Origin: Escarpia spicata
Taxonomy: Eukaryota; Annelida; Polychaeta; Sabellida; Siboglinidae
Direction of reading: 5' to 3'
DNA: 64,000 nucleotides
Assembly (NCBI GenBank): GCA_963995525.1
Contig: OZ023206.1
Span: 26,697,478-26,761,477 of the forward strand
Shown here: positions 49,740-62,059 of the stretch, piece after piece
Numbering within the stretch: position 1 is the stretch's first letter
Layout of the letters: every line of letters begins with the position of its first letter
The notes under the pieces: model-generated
What the model was told of the DNA's origin: nothing
Seen by the model: only the letters and a program-made list of their open reading frames with translations
The model's database searches: none
Program-made: the position numbers and the translations under genes

Positions 49740-50945
49740 CACAATCAGCAGATAATCTGTTCCATTCACTTACATTCCTTTGTGAAAATGATAACTTTCT
49801 TATAATAATAATGATAATCTACACTGTTCCTTTATTTATGTAACTTCATGTCCTCTAGTCCTTCTATCTTTCTTAACTGACAAAAAATATTTGTATCAAT
49901 ATTTTCATAATCATTCAATATTTTAAACACTTCTATCTGATCTCCTCTCAATTTCCTGGACTCGTGTTGTTAAACCACATTCTTTTAGGAGTATTTCTTA
50001 ACTAAGATCCCTCAGTTTTTGTATCATTCTAGTCGCTCTCCCCCACTCTTTCTAGCATATCTATGTCCTTGTTATATGGCCTCCATGCTTGTATACAATA
50101 TTCTAAATAAGGCGTAACTATTGTTTTGTACAGCAGTATTATTAGTTATTTTTCATTATACATTATATTTCGCCTAATTAATCCAAGGATTTTATTTCCC
50201 TTTGAACCTGTAACTCTGCACTAGCTCTGAAACCTTCATATCAGCACTAATGGTTAACCCTAAGTCCTTTTCGTTTAAGTGCTCTTTCGTTTAAGTGCTC
50301 TTTATCTCCATTACGTTTAATCCTTCTAAACACTTTTGTATCATCCATATATTTAAACACCTTGCTTGTTATGTCACCGTCCAAATCGTTGATCTATATT
50401 AAGATAGGCCCCAGTACTGATTCATGTGATACCTCACTCAGCCATTTTCTATCCAGTTAATTATACCATTTCCTATGACATGGGCCTTTAGTTTAAGCAG
50501 TAATCTTTGATGTGGCACTTTGTCGAAAGCTTTCTGTAAATCTAAGTAGATGATATCTATTGGTGATCCCTCATCTACCCACTTAGTGATATCTCCCAAA
50601 ATTCATAACATATTTGTTAAGCACGACCTCGCTTTTAGAAAACCATGTTGAGACGGGTTTATGAAGTTACCTTTAACAAGAAAATCCACCATGAGTCTGA
50701 TGAGATCTTTAATTAGTCTTTCTAATAATTTGCAAATCACCGATGTTGAACTCACTGGTCTGTAGTTCTCTGACTTGTTTATCGAACCTTTTTTAAATAA
50801 CGGTATAATGTTTGCTTATTTCCATTCTAAAGGAACCACTCCCTCGTTTAATGACAATTTTAAAACTGTTACAAGCAGTATGCTAATTTGTTCTACAATT
50901 TCCAATAGTAGTCTGATATCGGACATCAATGATCTGAGATTATCC
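49740..50945 (-). mobile_element. Decayed CR1-type LINE
   Basis: The minus strand reads IIPLFKKGSINKSENYRPVS, INPSQHGFLKARSCLTN, VDEGSPIDIIYLDLQKAFDK, VPHQRLLLKLKAH, YMDDTKVF and a trailing thumb, with many stops and shifts. Motif spelling is typical of CR1 elements. Only the RT half remains. Confidence 0.82.
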
Positions 50946-52300
50946 CTAAGCTAAGCAAAACTTGATACAAGTGATGACAGTCATTGATGGTTTCAAATTA
51001 TGTTTACTTTTTGTGTTTCAACCAAGTTAATGTTTCGACAACTTTCAGCTGTTGTTTAGAGTGTCTACCACTAGATGACGACAAAGTTGGGCGGTTATGC
51101 CAATACAGTCACTCCGGGCAACCTCGCACGCCAGGGGTACCCCCTGGCTGATAGCTTTGCGAAACTCTGAATTTAAGCTCAGCCTATGAAATCGCTCACT
51201 AGATCAGTGGTTGGCGGCAGGTCAGGTGGTCGTAATAAAACTAATTTCAACCAACCGTGGCTCGTGTTACGTGCAATGTTTAGGAAGTAGAAGCAATTAT
51301 TCGAATACACAATACCGCTCAGCTGTTCGTGCTAATAGGCGAACGGGTCATTATATATAGCGCACTTCACGTAGGAGATCTGCCAGGGCTAGTTTTGTAT
51401 GGCAATCAGCCCTGGCTTGCAAGGATGACTGCGGGGTCACACCAGTGATGTAAATTGCGTAGAATGACTACCGTGTCGCCATCTTGTGGTAGCCAGTGTG
51501 ACGAAGACGACTGAAAGCTGCCGGAATATAACTGAAAAATTGAAATTGAAATTTTTTTTATATTAATTTGAAAGAAGAGAAATTATATATAAGAAATAAT
51601 ATCATCATATACCGGTATATGTGACCTGCCACAGCGAATCGGTTAGTAAGTGGCACAAGCCTATTCTGCACAGGTCTGAGGCAAAAGTAGTAATCTAGGT
51701 TATATTCCTTAATTTGTTTTATTTTGGCAAAAGTGCATAACTTCTAACCTCATCTTTCAATGTTTAATTTATTTCCCTCGACAAACAATCCAAAAGTAAA
51801 GAAATAGATGCATTTACGAACTCATATATTAACAAACAATAGACAATGAGTCAAAACGACTTCATTTCTAAAAACGTAGCTCTATAAAGTTTACTTCAGT
51901 TTTAGCAATAAACCAAAATCTACTGGAGGAATTCGAACAAATGAAGTATCATTATAAAGCTAATGATCTGTGGAATCAAAAAACGTGCAAATCTCCATTT
52001 CACAAGTTTGCAAGTTAACACTCACTTTGCTGTCGCCGGTCACATGTGATGTGTAAACTTAGGCTCATCATTAACACCTACACAATACTTTATCTCCAAA
52101 TTGTAACAATTATAACACTCAAATTAATTTTACTGGTTTAACGAATATTTTAATATCGTTTATTGTAACACATTTAGGTTGTTGAAATCTAGTTAATATA
52201 TTTAGCATGATTTTATAATAAATCCAATCTTACTTTTTACCTTAAATAATTTCAAATAATATCCTGGTCACTGAATCTAAACTTTTTTCTCACTCCACAG

Positions 52301-52365
52301 AAGAAACCTTCCAGATGAAGAAGAAGGCGATTCATCCACATCGACCATCAGTGAAGACATTTTTG
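52301..52365 (+). CDS. TERF: Duplicated TERF exon 12 (12b)
   Basis: The sequence is nearly identical to exon 12, with acceptor CTCCACAG and donor GTATGT intact. It has one base, 21 codons and one base, so two Glu codons are missing but the frame is kept. Phase in (2) and out (1) match exon 11 and exon 13 or 13b. It sits in a duplicated block that also carries intron sequence. Confidence 0.7.
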
Positions 52366-52768
52366 GTATGTTTTGTTTGTTCTCGCTTAAGGTAGTTGAG
52401 CAACTATGTATCCAGAAAAAGGCTTTGTTTAATAATAAAATACTTATTAGTTATTACTGAACATATTTTAGCATTGTTTTCTTCTGTAATACACTTTGAT
52501 GTAAATTAGAGCCTCACTTGTATTATGTTGTTCCTACTTTTATTTACTTTTAGAGTAAAAATACTTTAATACAGTTTTGTCTTGTCAAACAAAAACACCC
52601 GTTATTTGAAAAAGAAAAACCTGTTGTTATTTTCCCCAAACCCATTCCAGTAATGGGAGTTGGAACAAGGGGTCTTTGGCAAGGTAGCCTTGTATAAGCT
52701 ACCGCCTTGGCTTGCAAGGATGAAATAAAATAGTTCTTCTAATAAACGGCAACTCTTTCTTCCCACAG

Positions 52769-53070
52769 CAAAACCGGTTCCTTGGACACTCAGCTCTCAA
52801 ATGCGAATCCGGAAGAGTCTTGCTCCTTCCATCAACAGCTCAGTTGCAACGTCAACCGAATCGACGCGATGCCGTCGTGCCAAGTGGCTCCACTCGGAGG
52901 AAATGAGTCTGTACCAGGGGGTGAAAGAGTTTGGTATGGGGCAGTGGGCGATGATTAAGAAGAAGTACAACTTTGTGGGTCGCACAAATATCGACCTAAA
53001 GGACAAGTGGAGGAATTTGGTGCGGAGTGGTCGCGTCGACGAGTGGAACGACATCTACGAAGAACAGTAA
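52769..53070 (+). CDS. TERF: Duplicated TERF Myb exon 13 (13b)
   Basis: Same length as exon 13 (302 nt), with intact acceptor, frame and stop. I count ten nucleotide differences. Seven change residues: Ala495Val, Gly500Ser, Lys502Gln, Arg526Cys, Pro534Ser, Asn586Asp and Lys590Glu (model numbering). From Glu535 to Trp584, covering all three Myb helices, no residue differs. Arg526Cys is in the basic arm before helix 1. The copy could be an alternative last exon or a recent partial duplication without its own promoter; nothing marks it as a pseudogene. Confidence 0.72.
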
Positions 53071-53300
53071 TTACGCAGCGATGAGACTTTTATAAATATG
53101 ATTTCCTCTTAAGGATAGAAACTGATTGAAAACGGTCATACATATCAAAATAGTATAAAGATGACAGCCGATGCTCTTCGTTATTCTACATGAAATAATT
53201 TTTTAGTAGAAATGACAAGACTGTACTTTTATTCACATTTTTGTTTTAATAAGAGTATATTTCCGCATAAAGGAAGATTGTATTTTCTTTTTTACTGTAA

Positions 53301-54244
53301 AATCACACTGCACAGTATAAGCGATATGTATTTTAATGAAGCAGAACGAAGGTTTGCATTCAACTGTTCTTTGTTTAAAAAAGTCGCCGAGCTGTCCAGA
53401 TGTATCGCCTTCATAGGCAGCACACTCAACTCTGAACAAGTACTATCTATATAACCTGGTCCACTGACCTACCTGTTATGCTGTTCCGGCTGAATGTTCT
53501 AGTCGATATTCACTAAAGATAACATTCAATTTTGAAGAAAAAAATTGATCTCATGCATAAATTGTCAAGATCGGTAAATGGAAATCATATTTATTCACAA
53601 GAATAATTGTTTCAAGCATCAGTGTAAAATTCCCATGTGGTGGATTTTTATGGATGTACATTCTTACAAAACTCAACTATATTTTCAGGTTACAAAAACT
53701 TGGCAGATGTTGGCACATCGCTGGCATAAATATGAGATCCTTAACCTGTAAACATTTATATGTAGGGTTAGGTACGAATATAACAACTGGCATATTTGAT
53801 TGTTGAATGTTTGTCAGTTGTGTTTGAATAGGTAAATATATAGGGTAAACACAGTGATCATAATGTTTGTTAAACATAGAAATCTTCAAAAAGAAGATTT
53901 GCTATGTTCGATTATTTTAGTTTATTCAAAGAGTAGGCATAAACATGTGTGTACGTGATACTACACTTGATATTTTTTTTCAGCAGTGAGCAGAATATAC
54001 AGCTGTAACTACATGTGAAGATTATAATAAAATTATTGTATATTCATTCGAGGCAATGCACTGTGACTGATTAATTAGATAATTATGTGCCACAGTAACA
54101 CACAGTTGTTACAGTTGACCCTTGGCTGTGTTAAAATTAACCCGTTCCATTGAGTTGGTTCTAATAGTTGACTTGTTTCCATATATCTTCAATTCTAAAC
54201 ATATTTTTGTTTCTTGAACTCTAATCAAACACAATCAAATTCTA
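53301..54244. other. Region after the duplicated Myb exon
   Basis: No coding signal. The lost AATAAA near 53200 means any transcript of exon 13b would probably use another signal, for example AATAAA near 54027. Confidence 0.35.
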
Positions 54245-55385
54245 CCCGGTTTTCCCTGGGCATTGGTGATATGTTTTGTTACTTTGGAATACCGTTTTCA
54301 GCTCTTCTTCAGCTCCCTCGCTATCCTTCTGGATGTCACATCCCTCCATATCGTCCTGTCTGTAGCACACCGCTCTGCTGTTAAAAGCGGGAGTCCAGTG
54401 TCCTGTATTATTTGTTCAATCCACCTCTTCCGCGGCCTTCTTCGTTTTCTGTGTCCATTAAATTAAAGTTTTCCTTGAAATCAATTTTATGAGGTTTTCA
54501 TTTGGCATATGGCGGACATGTCAAAATCTCCGGAGTCTTCTTTGTCTGATGACATCTGAGATGGATTCAGGGTTGAATGTCTCATCTATGATCTGGCTGT
54601 TTCGTATTTTGTCTGCCCTTCCAACACCTCTAATAGCTCGTAGGCAACGCATCTCAAAACTTCAAGAGACTGCATCTCTTGCTAACGTAGTGTCCAGGTT
54701 TCTGCACCATAGATTGCGTTAGGCAGTACAAGGGCCCCAGGTAGTCTGGCTTTCATTTTAATTGAGATGCCTCTGGTTGAAAATACGATGTTTCGGACTC
54801 TACCAAAGGCTGCTGATGCTAAAGCTATTCGCCTGTCAACGACCCTCTCTATAGAGGGTACTGTGCTGTATATGAAGCAGAACTCTCTCACAGTCTGGAG
54901 TTTTTAATTTTACAGGATGATATGCTTGTCTGATTAGGTGTTTACTTTGCATTTCGAGAGGTTTATTTTCATACCCATTTGTTAAGGCTGCTTGAAGCTC
55001 TTCAGTTGCAAGTTGTAGTTTCTCGAATATGGTAGACATTAGTGTTGGGTCGTCAGCATACCTGATTTCAAAACTGTGGTCTGTATCTAGTTTGAACACC
55101 TTAGGTAGGCTCTTCCAGGTCAGCCATGACAAACTCGAGGAACAAGTTGAACAGGATAGGTGAGAGCAGACAGCCCTGCCTCACTCGTATTCCAACTTTG
55201 AACCAATCTGTCAACTGACCATGGGTGGTAACACTACAGCACATTCGATATTCTCGTGCATGGCCTCAATCAGTGATGTATATTTGGGATCCATCCCAAT
55301 AGATATCAGCATCTTCCATAATGCATCCCTCCAAATGGTGTCAAATGCGGCCTTGAAGTCCTCAAAATTGAAATGTAGTGGGTTA
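54245..55385 (-). mobile_element. LINE reverse transcriptase remnant
   Basis: The minus strand reads FEDFKAAFDTIWRDALWKML, a QGCLLSP-like box (shifted), FEIRYADDPTLMSTI, RRIALASAAFGRVRNIVF and GHRKRRRPRKRWIEQI. The order fits a 5'-truncated LINE. Confidence 0.82.
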
Positions 55386-55450
55386 TTTTATATATATATA
55401 TAAACCCAATTCAATTATGTGGACTTCCAGGTCGCATTTTACACCATTTG

Positions 55451-55732
55451 GAGTAATCGGAAATCATTGCTCAGGCGCTTTCACAGTCCTAAGCCCACGC
55501 TGGAAAATAGACCAGAGAAATGTTTTTTTTTAAATCGATATGTCGAGGTAAGCTCAGGAGACATGGGTTAAACAACACCGTTGCTAAGCACTCGATTTGT
55601 GGCAGCGGCTGAACATCAGACGAGCATGCAGTAAACCATGCAGAGTCACAGGCACGTGATGGAGAAGCTCTATCTATATATACATATATATGTATATATA
55701 TACATATATGAGCAATGATTTTCCGATTACTC
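55451..55732. mobile_element. 282-bp fold-back element with 22-bp TIRs
   Basis: Left GAGTAATCGGAAATCATTGC and right GCAATGATTTTCCGATTACTC are inverted, one indel. The core holds a self-complementary (TA)n-type stretch at 55670-55708. It follows a LINE end. Confidence 0.75.
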
Positions 55733-55847
55733 TAATATAATAGTTCTCACTCCTCCCTACTTACGACAAAAATTATCTTTAAAGCACAATACAACTTTGC
55801 ACCTAACACTTAAATCAGCACCGTATACACATACATGTTTTATTTAA

Positions 55848-55853
55848 AAATTT
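55848..55853 (-). promoter_or_regulatory. Possible polyadenylation signal of the LDLR-B gene
   Basis: TTTATT on the plus strand reads AATAAA on the minus strand, about 810 nt past the TGA at 56664. It is a candidate only. Confidence 0.25.
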
Positions 55854-56663
55854 GATATAGATACAGATACAATCAAAAGTTACACACATCTGAACAAGAG
55901 CATGACAAGAATCAGACGTGAAAAAGGCGGTCATGACTTAAAAAAGCGTTATAATGTGCAGATACTCATACAAATTATTTTATAGGAGGCCCTGGACAAC
56001 CGCCCGTCTGCCTTTCAGTCACACACATATACTTATGTTATTTTGACCTAAAGTCAATTTGATTCTACAATGCTTTCTAAAAAATTGTACGAATATTGTA
56101 GTCGTATTATTTTGGAAACATTCCACAGTTCGACGCAGCGTTGACAGAACCATACAAAATATTATCATGGTGTTTTTGATTTTCTATCTGTTTTTCCTTT
56201 CGACAATACGAAATTGATGTTAATTTCCCATGACCATGTTCCCGTGAAGACTGTTGTCCAAGTACTTTAAGTTTACAAACATGTCGTATTCATTTGTATA
56301 CAATTGCTGTATAGAAAGCGACCGAGAATGTGCAAAATAAAACGAAACAATATATTGGTTTCACAGTTACTTCACATCTACAAAACTGTTAAAAGCTTGT
56401 GCTGAAATAATGACTTCAACACCACTGGCGCAGGAACAAAATTAATATTCGGTGGGCTGAGTCGGGGCTTCAGCACCACTCCGCTTTCGCTTTTAGACAT
56501 CGGAAGTCGGGGGCTCAGCCGCCCGTCGCTCCCCACCCCATCTGGTTCAACACATTCTTCACACGAGTAATCTTAGATAAAGGACTTAAGTCCTACGATA
56601 ATTACTTTGTTTCGCTCGCCTTAGTTTAGAATAATTTTGCGACACTTCACTCCTGTCTAGTAT

Positions 56664-57133
56664 TCATTTAAGGTTGATTTCGCAGATCTTCCACTCCTCA
56701 TACAGCGTAGGAAAGTGGACAATCACGTGCTTACAGTCGTCCCCGTCACAGCGACACGCTGCCACACACGTGGTCAGTTCTCCAGACCTGACGGCTTCAC
56801 CCCATTTACAGATGTTGAACTTTCCAGCCAGTTCACAGCCCGACCACTTCGTTTTTCGCACACCCACTCTGAAATGGGAAGTGGAGCACGTGAGGTGATG
56901 TCCGGTGATTGTGACAGTGAATGACGTCTTTATCGCGTCCGGCACACATCTCTTGATGACCAGTCCGGACATCCAGCACTTGTCCCGTGGGTGTGGGAGC
57001 CAGCGTTGGCCGGTTGCCTCAAACCTGTAGAGGGGAGTGTCTGCCAGCATCAGACATGTTCCATTGTTGGCGTCGTTCAGGCGAATTGACATCTCCTTCT
57101 TGACTGGCGGCTCTAGCTCATACCTTCCGAGAA
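56664..57133 (-). CDS. Cysteine-rich terminal exon, secreted or ectodomain
   Basis: On the minus strand a clear acceptor (GTTTCCCAG) opens an exon with two completing bases, 155 codons and a TGA. The peptide has 11 cysteines, an N-glycosylation site (NNGT) and ends in CKHVIVHF then EEWKICEINLK. The opening RLNDANNGTC and the closing W-x-I-C-E-I resemble fucolectin or discoidin-like lectin domains of invertebrate extracellular proteins; this resemblance is tentative. It splices in frame from the LDLR class B exon 6.6 kb upstream. The likely product is a propeller-containing extracellular protein with this domain at its C-terminus. Confidence 0.68.
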
Positions 57134-57478
57134 CTGGGAAACAACGAAACAAAACTGACAGAAGCAAAGAGTTTAGTAATAGAATGTGTGTGAGCGTGTG
57201 GGTGCTTGCTTGTGCTTGCGTGTGCTTGTGAGTGCACATGTGCATGAATGCATGTGTTTATGAGTATGACTGTTTTTTGTATTTTTCTTCGGTCCTGGTC
57301 GCCTTTGTATCTCGTGTGATATAATTACACAATAATCCGCATAAGTCAACTTCTCGTAAGTCGAAGTTTCCATTCGGGTAACTCGAATTTCTTTAATCTC
57401 TGCTACTAACCATTGAGAATCCGTGCACCTGCACGGATATAAAACGTTTGCTTTTATAAGTACTTGGTTACGGTAAGA

Positions 57479-57727
57479 GCCGGGATACACTGGCACTTTT
57501 CTCCTGATAAGACCAGACCAGACCACGTCGGACCGACACCGACCTGCCCCGACTACTATCGATGTAGTAGAAAGTGTTCAAGTTTACGTGATCATGACGT
57601 CACACCGGCTTCGAGTACGGCTCAGTCGGTGTCGGTCGGTGTAGTGGATACACTGATGTAGAGGGAATCTGGTCTCGTCTGGTCTCGTCTGATCGGGTCG
57701 GGAGAAAACTGCCAGTGTATTCCGGTC
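57479..57727. mobile_element. MITE with GGGATACACTGGCAC ends, copy 1
   Basis: CGGGATACACTGGCACTTTT on the left and GCCAGTGTATTCCGG on the right. The interior has GACCAGACCAGACC and its complement-like GGTCTCGTCTGGTCTCG. Copy 2 is at 59233-59518. Confidence 0.8.
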
Positions 57728-57769
57728 TTTACACATCGACATTCCTAGAACTACGTTATCTGTGCGTAT

Positions 57770-59225
57770 TTAAAGGCCGCGCAGCGCTAATAGATATGAA
57801 GAATGGGAAGACATCAGGCAACGACCATGTAAACACTGAAACATTAAAAGCAGAAGAAGATACCTTGTCGAAAACACTGGCTAAGCTGTATACTAAATGC
57901 TTATCAGAAAGAAGAATACACACCGCATGGAAGAACACAAAGATGGTAATAATCTTCAAGAATCGAAATAAGAAGACGTAAAGAACTACAGACCGATATG
58001 TCTGTTATCAAACATCTACAAATTACTCACAAAGGTACTAACGAATAGGCTAGAGAAGATACTCGACCAAAGCCAACCACGAGAGCAAGCGGGATTCAGA
58101 AGCAGGTACTCAACGACAGACCACATACATGTCATAAACCAACTGAAAGAAAAGTGCCGAAAATATCCCGCTTTGCCTCGATTTCGTCGATTACGAGAAG
58201 TCTTTTGACTCGGTGAAAACTCAAGCAATACTGACCTCCCTTCAAGAACAGGGGATAGTAGACGTGTACATCGAACTCCTGAAAGACATCTACACCAACA
58301 GCTCAGTGACAGTCCACCTACACAAAAAGAGCAACAAGATCAACATCAAGAGATGAGTACGACAGGGTGACACCATATCGCCCAAGCTGTTTACGGCAAC
58401 ACTCGAAAGCATATTCCGTAGACTGACCTGGGAAACCAGAGGCTTGAGGATAGACGGAGAATATCTCAGTCATCTTCGCTTTGCTACTCATATGCGCTAC
58501 TACAGAAGAACGACAAAAATGATGCAGGAGCTAGCTGATGAAAATGAAAAACAAGGTCTGAAGATGAACATTTCGTAGACAAATGTGATGCTACAAAGGG
58601 ACACACCAAAATATATCAACACCACGCAGACAGAGAACGTTGGAAGCTACGTCTATTTGGGACAGCGATACAGTATCAGCGACAAAAACCAAGACAAGAA
58701 TATTCAACGAAGAATCGCCACCGGCTGGACAGCATTCGCCAAACACCGTGACATCTTCAAGGGTAACTTTGGAACCTGCTTAAAGAGACAAGTCTACAAC
58801 TCATGCGTACTTCCAGCAATGACATACGGCGCGGAAACATGGGCACTCACCATCCAGGCAAAGAACAAGCTAGCGGCCGCACAAACAAAAATGGAAAGAA
58901 GTATGTTAAACATCACATATCGGGAGAGAAATACAAACATATTGGTAAGAGAGAAGACAAATATCATAGAACAAATCAGAAGACAGAAGTGGACCTGAGT
59001 AGGACACAACAGCTGACTACGAGATAACCGACGGACATCGCGTATCACAACCTGAAGACGTTACGAAGGGAGAAGATCTAGAGGAAGTCTGGAGAGACGA
59101 ACCAGACGAATACTGGAAGGGCATCATCTGGCAGAGGATAGCGCAAGACAGTCAGATTTGGAAACGACATGCTGACCCCTTTGCCCAACCACAGGACACT
59201 ACGGCTGCACAATGATGATGATGAT
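57770..59225 (+). mobile_element. LINE reverse transcriptase, 5'-truncated
   Basis: Plus frames, with stops and shifts, read DMKNGKTSGNDHVNTETLKA, AKLYTKCLSERRIHTAWKN, DYEKSFDSV, QGDTISPKLFTATLESIF, YVYLGQRYSISDKNQDKN, TCLKRQVYNSCVLPAMTYGA and AKNKLAAAQTKMERSMLN. It ends in a (GAT)n tail. It sits exactly between two copies of one MITE and inside the intron of the minus-strand LDLR-B gene. Confidence 0.88.
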
Positions 59226-59232
59226 GGTTTAA

Positions 59233-59518
59233 ACGCAGGGATGCACTGGCACTTTTCGTCCGACCAGACCAGACCAGACTCCGCTTACTGCAGTGTATCC
59301 ACCACACCGACCGACACCAACTGCGCTATATTATAAGCTGGCGTGACGCCATAATCACGTAAACTTGAAAACATTCGACTACGTCGGAACTAGAATAGAA
59401 GGTGTAATGGATACACTGCAAGCGAAGGCTGTCTGGTATGGTCTTGTCTGGTTGTGTTGGGTCGGGTCGAGCGAAATGTGCCAGTGTATCCCAGCCTTTA
59501 GTGTGATTGGGGAAGCGC
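59233..59518. mobile_element. MITE with GGGATACACTGGCAC ends, copy 2
   Basis: GCAGGGATGCACTGGCACTT on the left and GTGCCAGTGTATCCCAGCC on the right, with the same GACCAGACC interior and GTCGGGTCG box as copy 1. Confidence 0.8.
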
Positions 59519-59874
59519 AGCCTTCGCGTAAATTAACGGATGGCAACGTAAAAATTGCGGCGGGTTGTAATGAAAGTGAAACTGTTGTCTTGCCTTTCCT
59601 GAAATTCAAAGACGCTGTCGAAGGTCATTTGGAAAGAAACTAACTAAGTTCTTAAGTTGATACCTGTTCAATTCAATCCAGATGGTGTTTATTACGGTTT
59701 AGATGTGTTGTTTTGTTTTTGTAAATGCAGTAACACAAATTCTCACATGAAACGTTTCTTTGTACACATAATAATTGTATACATATAGTCTTGTGGGACA
59801 ATAACTGTGACGGTATTAATGTATTAGCTGCTGGTGTATGTGATGATTGTATTTATCTGTACGTATGACTGTTT

Positions 59875-60485
59875 CTTCTTCAGTTCAGCATATCTCTGCG
59901 AGACGTAGCTGCCCGGATGATCCCACGATACGCTGCTCTGTCTGCCGTTCGTCTCCCTGCTCTCACGATGTCAACTTCCAACCAGTCGCTGATGTCCTGC
60001 TCCTATCTTCTCCTTGGTCTTCCCTTCCTCTCTTTCCCTCCACTTTGCCTTCTAGGACTGTTTTCTGTAAGGAATTATGTCTTTTGATGTGGCCAAAATA
60101 ACTCAGTTTTAGTCCTTTTATTCTATTCGCTAGTTGGTAGTTCTTCATGTATATTTTTTAAGGATCTCTGCATTGGTTGTTCTTGTTATCCATGGCACTC
60201 TTAGGACTTTTCTGTAACATTCCGTCTCAAACGCTTGTATTCTTCTCATGTCTTCTTTGTTCAGTATCCACATAGAGCTGTTGGGAAAACGCAAGTTTTT
60301 TAAATTCGTATCTTTGATGGTATGTTTTGTCCTTTCCATACATTTTTCAGATTATTTGCTATGGCTATTCTTCTTCTGATCTCTGATGATGTCTTGCCGT
60401 CTCCTTGTAGTCTTGCTCCAAGGTATTCGTAGTGGTTCACATTTTCAACTTGCTCCCCGTTGACTGTTAGCCTAAAATAACGTTA
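59875..60485 (-). mobile_element. LINE C-terminal remnant
   Basis: The minus strand reads LTVNGEQVENVNHYEYLGAR, IRRRIAIANNL, IQAFETECYRKVLRVPW and LSYFGHIKRHNSLQKTVLEG, the thumb and tail of a LINE ORF2. Confidence 0.82.
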
Positions 60486-60641
60486 TTATTAAATTTGGTA
60501 AGGCAGTTCATTTAGAATATATACTTACGGGGACACTTACACCTCACCAGTGCAGTGAAATATCCAAATGTCACCTCAGCCTTGCGTATTTCGCCTCCGT
60601 CTCGATGGGCTGAATACATCCTGGAACAAAATAATAGATGA

Positions 60642-60930
<289 letters not shown>

Positions 60931-62059
60931 TATTGAAGGAGACGGGTAAGTACGTTGGCCTCCATTCGACATTGATTTTAGAGAGAACAGTGCATTACAT
61001 TGGCTGTTCCTTTGCTGTCCAGTAAAGGAAGTCGTCTTCAATGAGTATAGCAAATACGGGAGTAGGGGTCCGAATTAAGACACTACGTCCCTCGCCATTG
61101 TAGTCCGCACATTCTATGTTGCGATGTGCTGCAACACATCAGTAGCAGTTGGTAGCTGACACATTATATACCGTAAATTTCCTAACTACTAGTAATATTA
61201 TCTAAGTCGGCGTGATGTCATAATAACGTAAACTACCGCAGCAACGCAGACAAAAGGCAATAATCACACTCCCGTAACCGCCTCTCTAGCCCTAAACAGC
61301 GAGAAATGAAAAAGACAAGAACCCGGATGTCTGACATCACGAATAACACCAATGAGCGGGAAGCGTACGAGACCGGGAAGCGCATCCCGCTATGATTATG
61401 ATTGGCGTTCCTGAATCACGTGAATGATGCCCGCGTCACGGGTAGAGTGTCAACAAGTGTGACTCCAAGTTTATAGTTGTGAATGAAAAATGTTGTGAAT
61501 GTAAAAATAAAGACGAATGTAGCGCATGTATGCTTCGCAGTTGAAAGTACCAGGTTTGCATGTAGCATTTCAAAATAGAACTTGGTGTTAATTTAAAAGT
61601 GAAATCAGAACGACACAATGTAAATTCTAGCAAGCGCTGATTTAATCAGTTGCGCAATTGTCAAGCTACAACACATGTTACTTACTGTTACACACTAGTC
61701 ACTAGCGAGTGACAAGCCGGCAGCAATGCCGTAACTTGCGTAGGTGACATGTTTACGATTCAGAGGTGGATTCATGGGTTCAAGCAAAATATTAGAAGCG
61801 GGGAAATCGGGGATTCATGGCAAAAGTCTGGGTGCGTATTATACATGGTGATATAGAAATTATATCAAAATTTAGCAAACGTCAGGGTACGTATTATACA
61901 TGGGGGGCGTATTATACACGGAAATTTACGGTACTTCATTTTAGACATCCATATTGCAACGAATTATGTATGTTGGCAGGTCCCTGTCCTACACCAAAGC
62001 TAGACATTATGTTGAAATTCTGAAAGTGTTTCTTTATAACATTCATTATCAACATTGTT

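Larger units (their letters stand above)
51455..53300 (+). repeat. Duplicated block, copy B
   Basis: Direct-repeat partner of 45600-47500. Copy B carries about 500 bp of unrelated sequence (51540-52040) between its left end and the TGATGTGTAAACTTAGGCT stretch. It lacks much of intron 12, including the CTCCAAAAACCTCCAATTG repeats. Exons remain open and spliceable. Confidence 0.7.

Noticed and set aside
14354..53070. Internal telomeric (TTAGGG)n tracts near the telomere-protein gene
   Set aside because: I looked for runs of the telomere repeat on both strands and saw none beyond single chance copies.
60522..60624. Possible minus-strand exon of the LDLR-B gene after acceptor TTTGTTCCAG
   Set aside because: In the frame set by the upstream exon it meets a stop after 15 codons. 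The only donor before that stop (GTGACA) gives a phase that does not fit the terminal exon.
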